Shown here piece after piece: positions 1-8,769 of a DNA stretch of 64,000 nt. Location of the stretch: assembly GCF_001701025.1 (NCBI RefSeq), contig NZ_CP016793.1, positions 1,550,001 to 1,614,000 of the forward strand. Direction: 5' to 3'. Positions within the stretch are counted from its first letter, which is position 1, and every line of letters begins with the position of its first letter. The translations under genes and the position numbers were made by a program. This DNA comes from Lentzea guizhouensis. Lineage in GTDB: Bacteria > Actinomycetota > Actinomycetes > Mycobacteriales > Pseudonocardiaceae. The notes below the pieces were generated by a model, which worked only from the letters and a program-made list of their open reading frames with translations, ran no database searches and was not told the origin of the DNA.

Positions 1-128
1 TCGCCCATGAACATCACCTCGCTCCGTCGGTCCAATGCCACGATAACCAGCTACCGGTCAAGTCTGATCACCCGCTCGGCGAGCAGCACCCGTTCGGACT
101 ACCGCCGCACAAAAGGCGTTTTTGCAGG

Positions 129-473
129 TCAGAGACGGTGACGCCTCGTTGCCGCCTCATTGCCGCCGCATCGTCGCTCTGGCAGCCGTTGATCATTGGA
201 AGTTGACTGAGGTCGCTGCGGTCTGGGCGGCCTTCTGTCTCCAGCGGCAGCCCGAGTGACTAGTAGCGCCTTCGCCAGAACGTGCGGCTGTGGATGTCCG
301 ATGGTCAGACCACCCTCCCCGTCGATGGGGAGCCCGCCGTTCACGCGGACGTGCTGGTGAGCACGCTCGATGCACGCATTTAGGGCTCGGGCCATTTGGT
401 AGTTCCAGGGCGTAACCGATGAGGAGATCGTCACCAATGCAGTTGCCGTGTCTGAAATCGAACCCCTCGACAC
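129..473 (-). CDS. small hypothetical protein
   Basis: A 114-residue reading frame lies 7 bases downstream of the GntR regulator on the same strand, so it could be the last gene of that short operon. The central part (about residues 20-70, with the stretch VNGGLPIDGEGG) looks protein-like, whereas the last 40 residues are Arg/Pro-rich and low complexity. No domain was recognised and no signal peptide or membrane segment is visible. It may be a real small actinobacterial protein or a chance high-GC frame. Confidence 0.4.
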   Translation of the reverse strand: MSRGSISDTATALVTISSSVTPWNYQMARALNACIERAHQHVRVNGGLPIDGEGGLTIGHPQPHVLAKALLVTRAAAGDRRPPRPQRPQSTSNDQRLPERRCGGNEAATRRHRL

Positions 474-480
474 CGTGGCT

Positions 481-1221
481 CTAGCCCAACTCGGTCTCTA
501 CGGTCTGGCGGTACAGCAGCTCGTACAGGTGGGCGCCCTTGATGAGGACCGAGGCTTCGACGGGGCGTTCGTTGTCGCTGTAGATGACGCGCAACTGCCG
601 GATCACTGGCGTCCCGTCAGGGAGGTCCAGCGTCTCGGCTTCCTCCACCGTCGGGGGGCGGGCCGAAATCCGGTCGACGAAGGTCCGCTGGGGAAACCCG
701 AGGTCGGCGAGGACCTGGGGTGCGCCTCCGCGGATCTTGGCGGCCTTCGCCAGGCTGCTGTTCGCGGCGATCTCAGCTGGGTAGTACGACGCGGACATCT
801 CCACGGGCTGCTCGTCGTGGACGAGGATTCTGGTGCGGACGATTGCGGTAGCGCCCGACGCCAGCTGCAATCCGTCGACTATGTCCGCGGGCGGGACGAC
901 GTTGTCGACATTGAGCAACTGGTAGCGGAACCGGCCTGGTTCAGGCTTGATGTAGGCGGAGGCGTCGATGATGAACGGCTGCCGATCGCGGACGTAGACC
1001 CCTTTGCCGACCCGGCTGTCAAGGAAGCCTTCGTCCTTCAGCGCCTTCAGCGCGTGCTGGATTGTGGCGTTCGCTGCGCCGTACCGCTCGACGAGCTGCG
1101 CGGTGGACGGCAGTTGCGTACCTGGGCTCAACTCGCCACGCATGATGAGATCGCGCAGTTCCGCCGCGATCTGCTGATGCCGGGGTCGGATGTCACGCGC
1201 GCGAGGCAAGACCGACTCCAA
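481..1221 (-). CDS. GntR/HutC-family transcriptional regulator with UTRA domain
   Basis: Predicted DNA-binding repressor of the HutC subfamily, 246 residues. The N-terminal winged helix (about residues 12-78) contains the typical RGELSPGTQLPSTAQLVERY stretch and ends in VGKGVYV. A UTRA effector-binding domain fills residues 95-240, with the usual ASYYPAEIA signature. Length is normal for the family. It sits directly after a UTRA-only paralog on the same strand and is divergent from the queD/queE/folE run, so it is a good candidate to control that operon in response to a nucleoside or nucleobase-like ligand. The ligand is inferred from context only. Confidence 0.9.
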   Translation of the reverse strand: MESVLPRARDIRPRHQQIAAELRDLIMRGELSPGTQLPSTAQLVERYGAANATIQHALKALKDEGFLDSRVGKGVYVRDRQPFIIDASAYIKPEPGRFRYQLLNVDNVVPPADIVDGLQLASGATAIVRTRILVHDEQPVEMSASYYPAEIAANSSLAKAAKIRGGAPQVLADLGFPQRTFVDRISARPPTVEEAETLDLPDGTPVIRQLRVIYSDNERPVEASVLIKGAHLYELLYRQTVETELG

Positions 1222-1242
1222 GAGACGCCGTCAGGGGAGCGG

Positions 1243-1776
1243 TCACGGCGTCAGCTCGTATCGCAGCCGTCGCCCCTCGGCCACCATCGTCATCACACTG
1301 GCTTCGACGGGCAGATCGCTCTCGGTGACGAGCGCGCGGGCGAGCACCAGCACGCAGGACGGATCGTCCAGCGCGAGCGCGGCCCGTTCGTCTGGTGTGG
1401 CCAAGCGCGCGCTGACATCTTCACGGACGCGGCGAGGCGGATGGCCGAGGTCGGCCAGGAGGGCAACGGCACCGCCGGGGATCTTGCGATGCTCGGCCAG
1501 CCTGGTGCCCCGAGCGATGTTCGCGGGGTAGTACGAATCGACGAGTTCGACCGGGTGGTCGTTGAACAGCATGAGGCGGCGGCGCACGACCACCGCCTCG
1601 CCCGCAGCCAGGCCCAGCATGTCGGCGACCGTCGCGGAGGCGACCACCTCGTCAACACTCAGCAGCTTCTGAGTTCCCGTGCCACCGTGCTCTGCTGCCT
1701 CGACACCCCAGGCGTCGCCGCGGTGACCGCTCACATAAGGCATCGACACGCTCGTCCACGGGCCGGCGCTCGCCAT
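1243..1776 (-). CDS. UTRA-domain-only protein (GntR paralog lacking the HTH)
   Basis: A 177-residue protein whose residues 40-175 form a UTRA domain (VDSYYPANIA, then DVSARLATPDE and LPVEASV). There is no winged-helix domain: the first 35 residues (MASAGPWTSVSMPYV and onwards) do not resemble a GntR DNA-binding head. I chose the ATG at 1776 because AAGGAGG precedes it at good spacing; the longer upstream frame has no such site. It lies 21 bases upstream of the complete GntR regulator. It may form mixed dimers with that regulator or act as a ligand sponge, but that role is inference. The alternative is a decayed regulator, which the good RBS argues against. Confidence 0.75.
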   Translation of the reverse strand: MASAGPWTSVSMPYVSGHRGDAWGVEAAEHGGTGTQKLLSVDEVVASATVADMLGLAAGEAVVVRRRLMLFNDHPVELVDSYYPANIARGTRLAEHRKIPGGAVALLADLGHPPRRVREDVSARLATPDERAALALDDPSCVLVLARALVTESDLPVEASVMTMVAEGRRLRYELTP

Positions 1777-2051
1777 CGCTCGCCCTCCTTGTGTCTCGCG
1801 GTGGGAGGTGCTCCCGCCGTTGACCTTAGTCGTAAGGCAGCAAGGCCACCCTCGACGCTCATCCGACAACCTTGTCACCTTTCGGGTATCGCAGTAAGGT
1901 TGATCGGAAGTGAAGGTACTACAGATCGCCGCTGGTGCCGCTCCACCCTCGGACTTTCTGGCCGCTGCGTCGTCCGGCCCGACAAGGACAGCTCCGCCGC
2001 CAGCGCACATCGTCCGAGTGCCATTCGGCATGACCGAGGAAGGAGAGCTAC
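1777..2051. promoter_or_regulatory. divergent control region between regulator pair and queD operon
   Basis: This 275-base gap separates the leftward UTRA/GntR pair from the rightward biosynthetic run, so promoters for both should lie here. AAGGAGAG sits just before the queD start. I could not pick out a confident -35/-10 pair or a GntR operator by eye. Confidence 0.5.
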
Positions 2052-2741
2052 ATGAAGACCACCGAGGAGAAGTGCGTGGCGGACGGTCAGATCACCATCT
2101 CGCAGTCGTTCGGCTTCAGTGCCAGCCACGAGCTGAGGCTGTTGCCAGCCAGTCACAAGTGTCGCCGCAACCACGGCCACAACTACACGGTGACCGCTTC
2201 GGCACTCGTGCGCGGTGACGCCTCAGGAGATCTGTTGCCGCTCGGGGATTATCTGGCCGCGACATTCGACCACCGGTTGCTCAACGAGCAGGTCCCCTTC
2301 CACCCGACGAGCGAGCTTCTCGCTGCTCACCTTGCCGAGTGGTTCCGGGACAACATGGAATCGGCGATGCCGATCACGCTGGTCGCGATGGTGGTGTCGG
2401 AGACCGCGACTACATCGGCGCGCTGTGACGGCGTCATCGGTGAGGTCACGATCTCGAAGACCTTCACGACCAGCCACGGCGACGTCACGCTGGTACTCGG
2501 AGCGGACGGGCTGGACAAGGTTGGGTTCATCACCGATTTCGGTGACCTGAAGCCGTTCGGGGCGTACCTCCAGGCATCTGACGCCGACGCAGGGTTACGT
2601 GCTGCTGGCCCTGCACTGGTCGCTCACCTGGCTGGTTGGTTCGTCGACAGCGTCGAGCCGGGGATCCGCGGTCGACTCGTGTCCGTACGGGTCGAGTCGG
2701 GTACCACCACCGGCCTGTGGGAACGAGGCGATGCTTCGTGA
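2052..2741 (+). CDS. queD: 6-carboxytetrahydropterin synthase-like protein, tandem T-fold (QueD family)
   Basis: QueD converts dihydroneopterin triphosphate to 6-carboxy-5,6,7,8-tetrahydropterin in 7-deazaguanine synthesis. The first half (residues 15-125) has the family zinc ligands His26, His41 and His43 (HGHNY), the likely catalytic Cys37, and FDHRLLN around His74. Residues 130-229 read as a second, degenerate T-fold unit (EVTISKTFTTSHGDVTLVLG) that lacks the HGH zinc site. The total of 229 residues is about twice a normal QueD. Its stop overlaps the GTG of queE (GTGA), so the two are translationally coupled. The second domain may be structural, since T-fold enzymes pair subunits. A second, ordinary QueD is encoded at 19.6 kb. 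Confidence 0.85.
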   Translation: MKTTEEKCVADGQITISQSFGFSASHELRLLPASHKCRRNHGHNYTVTASALVRGDASGDLLPLGDYLAATFDHRLLNEQVPFHPTSELLAAHLAEWFRDNMESAMPITLVAMVVSETATTSARCDGVIGEVTISKTFTTSHGDVTLVLGADGLDKVGFITDFGDLKPFGAYLQASDADAGLRAAGPALVAHLAGWFVDSVEPGIRGRLVSVRVESGTTTGLWERGDAS

Positions 2742-3442
2742 GCACCCCGCCTTTGCCTCCCGGACGTGTAGAGGGTTCCGCGATTCTCACGGAGAAGTTC
2801 GAGTCGTTCCAGGGCGAAGGCCCGTGGACCGGGCAGCGCTGCGTGTTCGTCCGGTTCTCCCGGTGCAACCTGCGGTGCAGCTACTGCGACACCCCAGAGA
2901 GCTGGGACTGGAACAGGTACAACCCGGCCGAGGTCAGCGACAGAGTCCCCGTCACCGAGCTGGTGTCGTGGGTGCGTGAGCGCGGCGTGGACATGATGGT
3001 GATCACCGGCGGGGAGCCGATGTTGCAGCAGCCCGCCATGATCGCCCTGGCCCGCGGCCTGGCGGACGTTCGGGTGCAGGTTGAAACCAACGGCACGATT
3101 GCGCCCACACCGGAACTTGCCTCCGTGGTCGACCTCTGGGTGGTGAGTCCGAAACTTGCGAACTCCGGCATGACCTACTCCACCCGCATCAAGGCCGATG
3201 CCCTCTCGGCGTTGGTTGCGACAGGCCGCGCGGTGTTCAAGTTCGTGGTCACCGAGCCCGGCCGCGACCTCGACGAGATCGCCCAGCTCGTCGAGGAGCA
3301 CCGGCTGGCTCCGGTGTGGGTGATGCCGGAAGGCACCACCCAGGAGAAGGTTCTGGCCGGCATGGACGCGCTCTACGGCCCGGCCACTGAACGCGGGTGG
3401 AATGTCTCCACCCGCCTGCACATCCTGACCGGGGCGCGGTGA
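2738..3442 (+). CDS. queE: 7-carboxy-7-deazaguanine synthase, radical SAM (QueE)
   Basis: Radical SAM enzyme that converts 6-carboxytetrahydropterin to 7-carboxy-7-deazaguanine (CDG). The 4Fe-4S motif CX3CX2C is Cys43, Cys47 and Cys50 (RCNLRCSYC), preceded by the substrate-side FQGEGPW and followed by the SAM-contacting ITGGEP. The GTG at 2738 was chosen because it overlaps the queD stop by four bases and places the FQGEG motif near the N-terminus as in the family; 234 residues is a normal length. The longer upstream frame is queD read out of frame. Without QueC in the window, CDG would be the end product of this run. Confidence 0.92.
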   Translation: MSTPPLPPGRVEGSAILTEKFESFQGEGPWTGQRCVFVRFSRCNLRCSYCDTPESWDWNRYNPAEVSDRVPVTELVSWVRERGVDMMVITGGEPMLQQPAMIALARGLADVRVQVETNGTIAPTPELASVVDLWVVSPKLANSGMTYSTRIKADALSALVATGRAVFKFVVTEPGRDLDEIAQLVEEHRLAPVWVMPEGTTQEKVLAGMDALYGPATERGWNVSTRLHILTGAR

Positions 3443-3683
3443 CACCGATTCCCAGACCGAGCACTGGATCAGGCGTTTCCCAGCGCCAGCACCACGATCT
3501 CGGTGACGTCCCTTGGGGGCACGGGTTCCGAGGACCTGACCGAGACCGCCCTGATGCTCGTAGTCGCCGTCGCTGCGTTGGCGGGTTGCCCAAAACCTGC
3601 GCGCCGGGGCTCTACCAGCAGCAGCCGCCGCCGCTACTGACGTCCTTCACCCACTTATCAAACCCGGAAGCGAGGCGAAATCC

Positions 3684-4310
3684 GTGACCAACACCCTCGA
3701 CAGACCGGCACCCAGCGGAAGCCAGGACCTGGCGTCGCCGGGCCTGGTCGACACCGAGCGCGTCGCCGATCTTGTCGGCCAACTTCTGGCCGCGATCGGC
3801 GAGGACCCCGGACGGGAGGGCCTGTCGGACACGCCGGCCAGAGTCGCCGCATGGTGGCTCAGTTTCCTCTCCCCACAGCCGTCGGCCACACCGACCTGCT
3901 TCCCCGAGCAACACCTGAGCGGCCAGTTGGTCGTGATCGGCGGCATGAGCGTCTGGTCGCTGTGCGAGCACCACCTGCTGCCCATGAACCTGGACGTCGC
4001 CGTCGGTTACGTACCGGACGGCGAGGTGATGGGCCTGTCGAAGTTCGGCCGCATCGCACAGCAGTACGCGGGTCGCCTTCAGGTGCAGGAGCGCTTCACC
4101 CGGGAGGTAGCGAACGAGATCGCCGCCGTGCTTGGCAGCAACGACGTGGCCGTCGCGGTCCGCGGCACGCACCTGTGCATGAGTGCGCGAGGTGTGCGGA
4201 TGGAGGCAGCTCGTACCACCACAGTGCAGTCCGGTGGTCGATTCGAGAGCGATCCTGTGCTCTCCCAACAATTCCTCACCCTCGCCACCGACAGGTGGAG
4301 GACCGCCTGA
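3684..4310 (+). CDS. folE: GTP cyclohydrolase I (FolE)
   Basis: Opens GTP to dihydroneopterin triphosphate, the shared first step of folate and 7-deazaguanine synthesis. Zinc ligands are visible as Cys94 and His97 in WSLCEHHLLP and Cys165 in GTHLCMSARG; MGLSKFGRI, EVANEIA and the C-terminal arm are also typical. At 208 residues with a GTG start, the length is normal for the family. The gene lies 241 bases after queE, and its stop overlaps the next ATG by one base. Being embedded in the que run, it is probably a pathway-dedicated copy that supplies precursor independently of the housekeeping folate enzyme. Confidence 0.96.
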   Translation: MTNTLDRPAPSGSQDLASPGLVDTERVADLVGQLLAAIGEDPGREGLSDTPARVAAWWLSFLSPQPSATPTCFPEQHLSGQLVVIGGMSVWSLCEHHLLPMNLDVAVGYVPDGEVMGLSKFGRIAQQYAGRLQVQERFTREVANEIAAVLGSNDVAVAVRGTHLCMSARGVRMEAARTTTVQSGGRFESDPVLSQQFLTLATDRWRTA

Positions 4311-5125
4311 TGACCAAGAGCATCGCCTTCTCCGCGATCGCGCCGCCCGACTACCTGGACGCCTTCGTAGCGCAGGAGCCCGCCAGCGTCCACCACGTGG
4401 CAGCCCAACGTGTGTTGACCGACGCTGCCTACCGTACGTTCTTCCACCGCGAGGCCCAGCGGGGCGCGGAGATCATCGTCGACAATGGAGTCTTCGAGCT
4501 GGGCCACGCCCTGCCGGCCGCCGACCTGATCGCGGCAGCCCGCATGGTCGACGCCCGCGAGATCATCCTCCCGGACGTCATGCGCGACGGGCTCGCCACC
4601 ATCAAGTCCAGCGACGAAGCCGCCCGCGAGATCCTCGAACTGAGCGACGAGTTCCGCCTGTGCGTGGTGCTGCACGCGGCAGACGATCAGGAATGGTTGC
4701 GCTGCTACGACTACTTCGCTTCCAGCGACTACGTCGGAGCGATCGCGCTGCCTGCCTCCCGGCGTCCCGCGCCCGAAGACCAGCTCTGCCGCACCCGCTG
4801 GGCGGCAACCCAGTACCTGGAAGACCACGGCATGATCGAGGATCGCATCGTCTATCGGCTGCTCGGCCTCGGGCGCACCGGGCACCTGGAACTCGCCGAA
4901 CAGCGCGAGCACGAATGGATCGCCTCGGTCGACGGCGCCGCACCGGTCATCCTCGGCGCGATGGGCATCGAGATGCTGCCCGACGGCCCCTACGAGAAAC
5001 CTCCGACCCCACGGATTGAGAACCTGGGACCGATCCCCGAAGAACGGTTCGACCTGATACGCCGCAACATCGCCGTCGTCCGCGAGGCGGCCGGCAGTAG
5101 CGTGCGGATCCCGGAGGCCGCTTGA
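4310..5125 (+). CDS. TGT/DpdA-like transglycosylase-fold protein
   Basis: A 271-residue protein that resembles the TIM-barrel tRNA-guanine transglycosylase superfamily, in particular the short phage and bacterial DpdA-like members that exchange guanine for 7-deazaguanines in DNA. Visible landmarks are EIIVDNGVFELG (place of the TGT active-site Asp region), EIILPDVMRDG (second conserved acidic strand) and RLLGLGRTGHLELA (glycine-rich strand). I see no Cys/His zinc cluster like that of canonical bacterial TGT. It overlaps folE by one base and is followed immediately by the phosphorylase-like gene. The assignment rests on motif resemblance; a structure prediction would settle it. Confidence 0.55.
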   Translation: MTKSIAFSAIAPPDYLDAFVAQEPASVHHVAAQRVLTDAAYRTFFHREAQRGAEIIVDNGVFELGHALPAADLIAAARMVDAREIILPDVMRDGLATIKSSDEAAREILELSDEFRLCVVLHAADDQEWLRCYDYFASSDYVGAIALPASRRPAPEDQLCRTRWAATQYLEDHGMIEDRIVYRLLGLGRTGHLELAEQREHEWIASVDGAAPVILGAMGIEMLPDGPYEKPPTPRIENLGPIPEERFDLIRRNIAVVREAAGSSVRIPEAA

Positions 5126-6192
5126 TGAGCCTCCTCGCCAACACCTTCCCGACTGCGCGACCCGGCTCGGCCTTGTGTCCGTCCCCCATCGCGGTGGACG
5201 GACACACGATGGCCCCGGACCGCCTTCTGCGGTACCTGCAGATCAAAGTGCACCACCTGATCCAGGACCACGACTGGGACAGCATCCATGTCGTCGGCGG
5301 CTACGACCGCGAAGCCGTGATCTCCGCACACGAGAAGACCGGCAAGCTGTTCAACTTCGAGCGCCCCACCGCAGACGTCCAAGGCCGTGACCTCATCGTC
5401 AAGGCGTTCCCCGGCGCGGACTACGTCCACCACTACGCGCTGATCATCGCCACATACCTGTCCATGACAGGAAAACCGGCCGACACGGTCACCTACGAAT
5501 TGCCCGACCCGACGTTGTCCCGCGACGCGGTGGGGAAGCTCGACCTCGAACTCGACGGCGACCTCGTAATCGTCGGCTGGGGCCTGGCGCATCTCGTCCC
5601 GCCGGACGGTGTGTGGAACCACGGCCACGGCTACGCCTGGCAACACACCGAGATCCACGGTCGCCGGGTGGTCTACCTCGGTTTCCTACACAGCATCTGG
5701 GGCGACGTCGCCGGACGAGTCGTCACGCGCCTGGCCGAGCTCGGCGCCCGCGAGGTCGTCTATGTCGGCAAAGTCGGCGCGCTGAACCCCGACATCGAGC
5801 CCAACACGCGACTGGCCACCGGAAACACCAGCCTCGTAGGCGGAGGCTTCGTCACCTGGCCCGATTTCTTCAGCGACTTCGCTACCGCCCAAGCGGGCGT
5901 GCACACCGGCGTCCACGTCACCTCGCCCTCGATCCTGCTGGAGAACCGGGACTGGCTGACCGAGCACGCCGAGCACGCATTCGTCGATCCGGAGATCGGT
6001 CCTATGGGAGTCGCAGCACGCGATGCCGGGATCGAGTTCGGCTATCTCCATGTCATTTCCAACAACCTCGCTCGCCACTACCCCGCGGACTTGTCCAACG
6101 AGCGTCACAGCGACGTTGTCCGACGGCGCACCGTCCTCATCAGACAGATCCAAGACATCATCGCCAACCGACTTGCCGCTCAGCCGATCTGA
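5125..6192 (+). CDS. nucleoside phosphorylase-like (PNP/MTAN fold) protein
   Basis: A 355-residue protein whose central part (about residues 190-265) resembles the purine nucleoside phosphorylase fold: VVTRLAELGAREVVYVGKVG, then ALNPDIEPNTRLATG, the place where family members have the strand-loop that binds base and phosphate. The start is the ATG at 5125 with GGAGG eleven bases upstream; the preceding stop overlaps it (TGATG). The N-terminal 150 residues are unfamiliar and the protein is longer than typical PNP. In this setting it could attach or remove ribose from a 7-deazaguanine base, but the substrate is inference. Confidence 0.5.
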   Translation: MSLLANTFPTARPGSALCPSPIAVDGHTMAPDRLLRYLQIKVHHLIQDHDWDSIHVVGGYDREAVISAHEKTGKLFNFERPTADVQGRDLIVKAFPGADYVHHYALIIATYLSMTGKPADTVTYELPDPTLSRDAVGKLDLELDGDLVIVGWGLAHLVPPDGVWNHGHGYAWQHTEIHGRRVVYLGFLHSIWGDVAGRVVTRLAELGAREVVYVGKVGALNPDIEPNTRLATGNTSLVGGGFVTWPDFFSDFATAQAGVHTGVHVTSPSILLENRDWLTEHAEHAFVDPEIGPMGVAARDAGIEFGYLHVISNNLARHYPADLSNERHSDVVRRRTVLIRQIQDIIANRLAAQPI

Positions 6193-6212
6193 ACCCCCTT
6201 GGAGGGCACCAC

Positions 6213-6908
6213 ATGACGAACGCAGCACCTTTCTTCAACCCTGCGCGCGGGCGGGAGATCACGGTGGTCGGTATCGACGGCGCGGGCAAGTCCACCCTCG
6301 CCGCCCGCCTGCACCAAGCGCTCAACGAGGCCGGCCACGAAGCAATCCTGATCGGCAAGCACAGCACCGAAGTCCCGATGGACCCGGAGTTGTCCGCCTA
6401 CGTCGATCGGCTCAACGCGCTCGTCTACCGCCGCGACGCCCGCGTCGCCCAAGCGTGCGGCGACCACTACTGGCTGCTGGCGCTGGCCGCCTGGTACACC
6501 CTCCAGGACAAACTCGTCATCCAACCCGCTCTCGCCGCCGGAACACACGTGATCCTCGACAACGCCCACCACAAGATCCTCGCTCGCTACGCGGTGAATC
6601 CCGACGTCTCCACCAGTTTGGCCGAGCAGGTCTTCGCCCACCTCACCGAACCCGACCTGGTCTTCTTCCTGCGCATCGGCGCCCGCGACGCGCTCGCCCG
6701 CAAGGGCGAGTTCAGCTCCCTGGAAACCGGCCACTCCGGTGGCGCGGACGAGGACTTCATCCGCTACCAGGACGTCGTTCTCGCGAAGCTGCGCGAGCAC
6801 GAGAAGCGCAGCGGATGGCTGTCGATGGACGTGACCGACATGGACCGCGACGCGGTCTTCAAGACCGCCGCCGAGGCGCTCGCCGACCGTCTCCAGCTCG
6901 CGATCTAA
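6213..6908 (+). CDS. thymidylate kinase-like P-loop nucleotide kinase
   Basis: A 231-residue kinase with the P-loop GIDGAGKST at residues 20-28, which matches the thymidylate/deoxynucleoside kinase superfamily. The middle has DNAHHK and a LVFFLRIGARDALARKGEF stretch, corresponding to the strand and lid region of dTMP kinases. TTGGAGGG lies 7 bases before the ATG. It is probably a dedicated nucleoside or nucleotide kinase acting on the product of the cluster rather than housekeeping dTMP kinase, because the residues after the P-loop differ (HSTEVPMD); that is inferred from its neighbours. Confidence 0.75.
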   Translation: MTNAAPFFNPARGREITVVGIDGAGKSTLAARLHQALNEAGHEAILIGKHSTEVPMDPELSAYVDRLNALVYRRDARVAQACGDHYWLLALAAWYTLQDKLVIQPALAAGTHVILDNAHHKILARYAVNPDVSTSLAEQVFAHLTEPDLVFFLRIGARDALARKGEFSSLETGHSGGADEDFIRYQDVVLAKLREHEKRSGWLSMDVTDMDRDAVFKTAAEALADRLQLAI

Positions 6909-6939
6909 CCCTGCCCGCAGCCACCACGAGGAACGCACC

Positions 6940-7860
6940 ATGCCAGTGACCCGACCGACCGACGGCGAGTACGTGTGCCACGGCATCACCTGGGCGACAG
7001 GAGATCCCCGGCTGCTGCTGGCCCCGCCGCCCGACGGGCCGCTGGTCTACACCGAAATCATGAACCAACGACTCGGCTTTGCGGTTGATACCGGCCGGTG
7101 GTGCACCGGCCGGTATCAGTTCGCCGACACTGTGCGCGTCGAGGCCCTCGCCTGCCCCAACCGCGCGCCGACCGAGCAGAGCGACCAGTGCGGCCGGTGC
7201 TTCCGCCAGGACGAGTTCCGCTTCGCCCACCGGTTCCACCAGGACGGCAACGTCCCCGAAGCACTTCGCCAGTACATGGACCAACCGCACTGGCTCTACC
7301 TCGCCACCTTCGCCGATGGCGCCCCCAAGGTCGGCACCGCAGCCGAACCACGCAAGCAATCCCGCCTCGACGAACAGGGCGCCCTGATCGCCACCTACCT
7401 GGCCAAGAGCCCCGACGGCCGGGCCGTACGCCACCTCGAAGACGCCATCACCCGCAGCCTGCAGATGCCCCAAACCGTCCGGGCCTCAACCAAGCTCAAG
7501 GCGCTGGCCAACCTGACCGACCTGTCCACCCCGAGCGCGACCCACGACCACCACGTCGCCCGCGCCGCCGACGCACTCGCCGCCGTAGACATCCCGGCAA
7601 TCCTCGAGACGTGGACTCCTCCTGCCGAAGGCGACCGAATGCGCGTCGCCGACGGTGTACGAATGCTGTATCCACACGACCTACGCGACGGCGAGCACGG
7701 CTTCACCGTCGTCTCGTGCATCGGCACCCAGGTACTGGCCGTCCTGGACGGAGACGACGAGGTGAATTACGTGCTCGACCTCGGCGCTCTCAAGGGTCGC
7801 CGCATCACTCTCGGCCCGTTCGCGTCGCCCGCCGCCGCCCTCCAGAACTCTCTCTTCTAA
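6940..7860 (+). CDS. DUF2797-like zinc-finger protein
   Basis: A 306-residue protein with features of the DUF2797 family: a four-cysteine-type cluster (ACPNRA with QCGRCF), followed by WLYLATFADGAPKVGTA and RLDEQGALIATYLA. In that family this resembles a GIY-YIG-like core next to a zinc ribbon, but no function has been established. It starts 31 bases after the kinase in the same direction and probably belongs to the same transcription unit. The C-terminal 80 residues are not recognised. Confidence 0.6.
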   Translation: MPVTRPTDGEYVCHGITWATGDPRLLLAPPPDGPLVYTEIMNQRLGFAVDTGRWCTGRYQFADTVRVEALACPNRAPTEQSDQCGRCFRQDEFRFAHRFHQDGNVPEALRQYMDQPHWLYLATFADGAPKVGTAAEPRKQSRLDEQGALIATYLAKSPDGRAVRHLEDAITRSLQMPQTVRASTKLKALANLTDLSTPSATHDHHVARAADALAAVDIPAILETWTPPAEGDRMRVADGVRMLYPHDLRDGEHGFTVVSCIGTQVLAVLDGDDEVNYVLDLGALKGRRITLGPFASPAAALQNSLF

Positions 7861-7929
7861 CCGCCCCCGCCCGGCTCGTCGCGTCCGTCCGCCGCGAACC
7901 CGGTCTGCACCCTGAAGCGAGGTACCCAA

Positions 7930-8769
7930 ATGGCACCCCTGGATGCCCTTCTCGGCTGGGACGAGGACACCACCGCAGAGGCGTACGCGGCCTTCACCCG
8001 CGACTTTCCCATGTACGCGGCCACCAGCCGAGACCTTGCCCACCGCGCCGAGCTCACCGACGGCAGCCTGGTGGTCGACCTGTGCGGCGGAGCAGGCGCG
8101 ACCGCAGAGGCAATCCTCGAACTCGTCCCGATCGACGCCCAGGTCGTCTCGCTGGACAACGCCGCTGCCATGCAGCGCGTTGGCCGACGTACCCTGGCCG
8201 ACCCACGCATGTCCTGGGTCACCGCCCCTGCCGAAGACCTGGCAGACCACGTTCCCGGCGCGGCGGATGCCGTGGTGTGCAACTCCGCGATCTGGAAGAC
8301 CGACGTGCCGCAGGTGTTCGCCGCCGTCCGCCAGGTCCTACGACCCGGTGGCCGGTTCGTGTTCAACGTCGGCGGCGGCTTCGCCGGCGTCCGCCACCCC
8401 GACGAGACCAACATGCACACCGGACCGTCGTTGAACACCCTGATTCATCAGGTCGCCGCCCGTGACTACGGCTACGCCCCGCCCCCAGCCGCCGAGGCAG
8501 TTAACAAGCTGCCGCTGGACACGATCACCAAGCACCTGTCGGCCGTCGGGCTGACCGTGGTCGACACTGAGGTCGTCGCCCAGCACAGCACGATGGCCGA
8601 GAAGAAGGCGTGGCTGTCGATTCCGGTCTTCGCTCGACCCGACGGGGAGTTCACGCACGCTCAGCGGATGGACATCCTCGACAAGGCGTACTCGCTGACC
8701 AAGCCCGACACGCCTACCGTGACGAGCTGGCTCGTAGTGGTCGCGCAGCGGCCTAGGGAACTACGTTGA
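7930..8769 (+). CDS. class I SAM-dependent methyltransferase
   Basis: A 279-residue methyltransferase with a Rossmann core. Motif I is LVVDLCGGAGATAEA (about residues 51-65), an acidic residue after the second strand (VVSLDN) binds SAM ribose, and VLRPGGRFVFNVGGGF is the usual post-motif segment. The substrate cannot be told from sequence. It follows the DUF2797 gene by 69 bases and its stop overlaps the TTG start of the NUDIX gene, so it is part of the same operon and may modify the deazapurine product. Confidence 0.85.
   Translation: MAPLDALLGWDEDTTAEAYAAFTRDFPMYAATSRDLAHRAELTDGSLVVDLCGGAGATAEAILELVPIDAQVVSLDNAAAMQRVGRRTLADPRMSWVTAPAEDLADHVPGAADAVVCNSAIWKTDVPQVFAAVRQVLRPGGRFVFNVGGGFAGVRHPDETNMHTGPSLNTLIHQVAARDYGYAPPPAAEAVNKLPLDTITKHLSAVGLTVVDTEVVAQHSTMAEKKAWLSIPVFARPDGEFTHAQRMDILDKAYSLTKPDTPTVTSWLVVVAQRPRELR

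Noticed and set aside
448..2055. A 535-codon rightward frame across the two regulator genes
   Set aside because: It is antisense to the GntR and UTRA genes, has no family resemblance, and the opposite strand has clear domains and an RBS.
3443..3683. Possible small gene between queE and folE (a frame with LVVAVAALAGC)
   Set aside because: It has a hydrophobic stretch with a lipobox-like end, but no convincing start or RBS, and it is simply the continuation of the queE frame after its stop.
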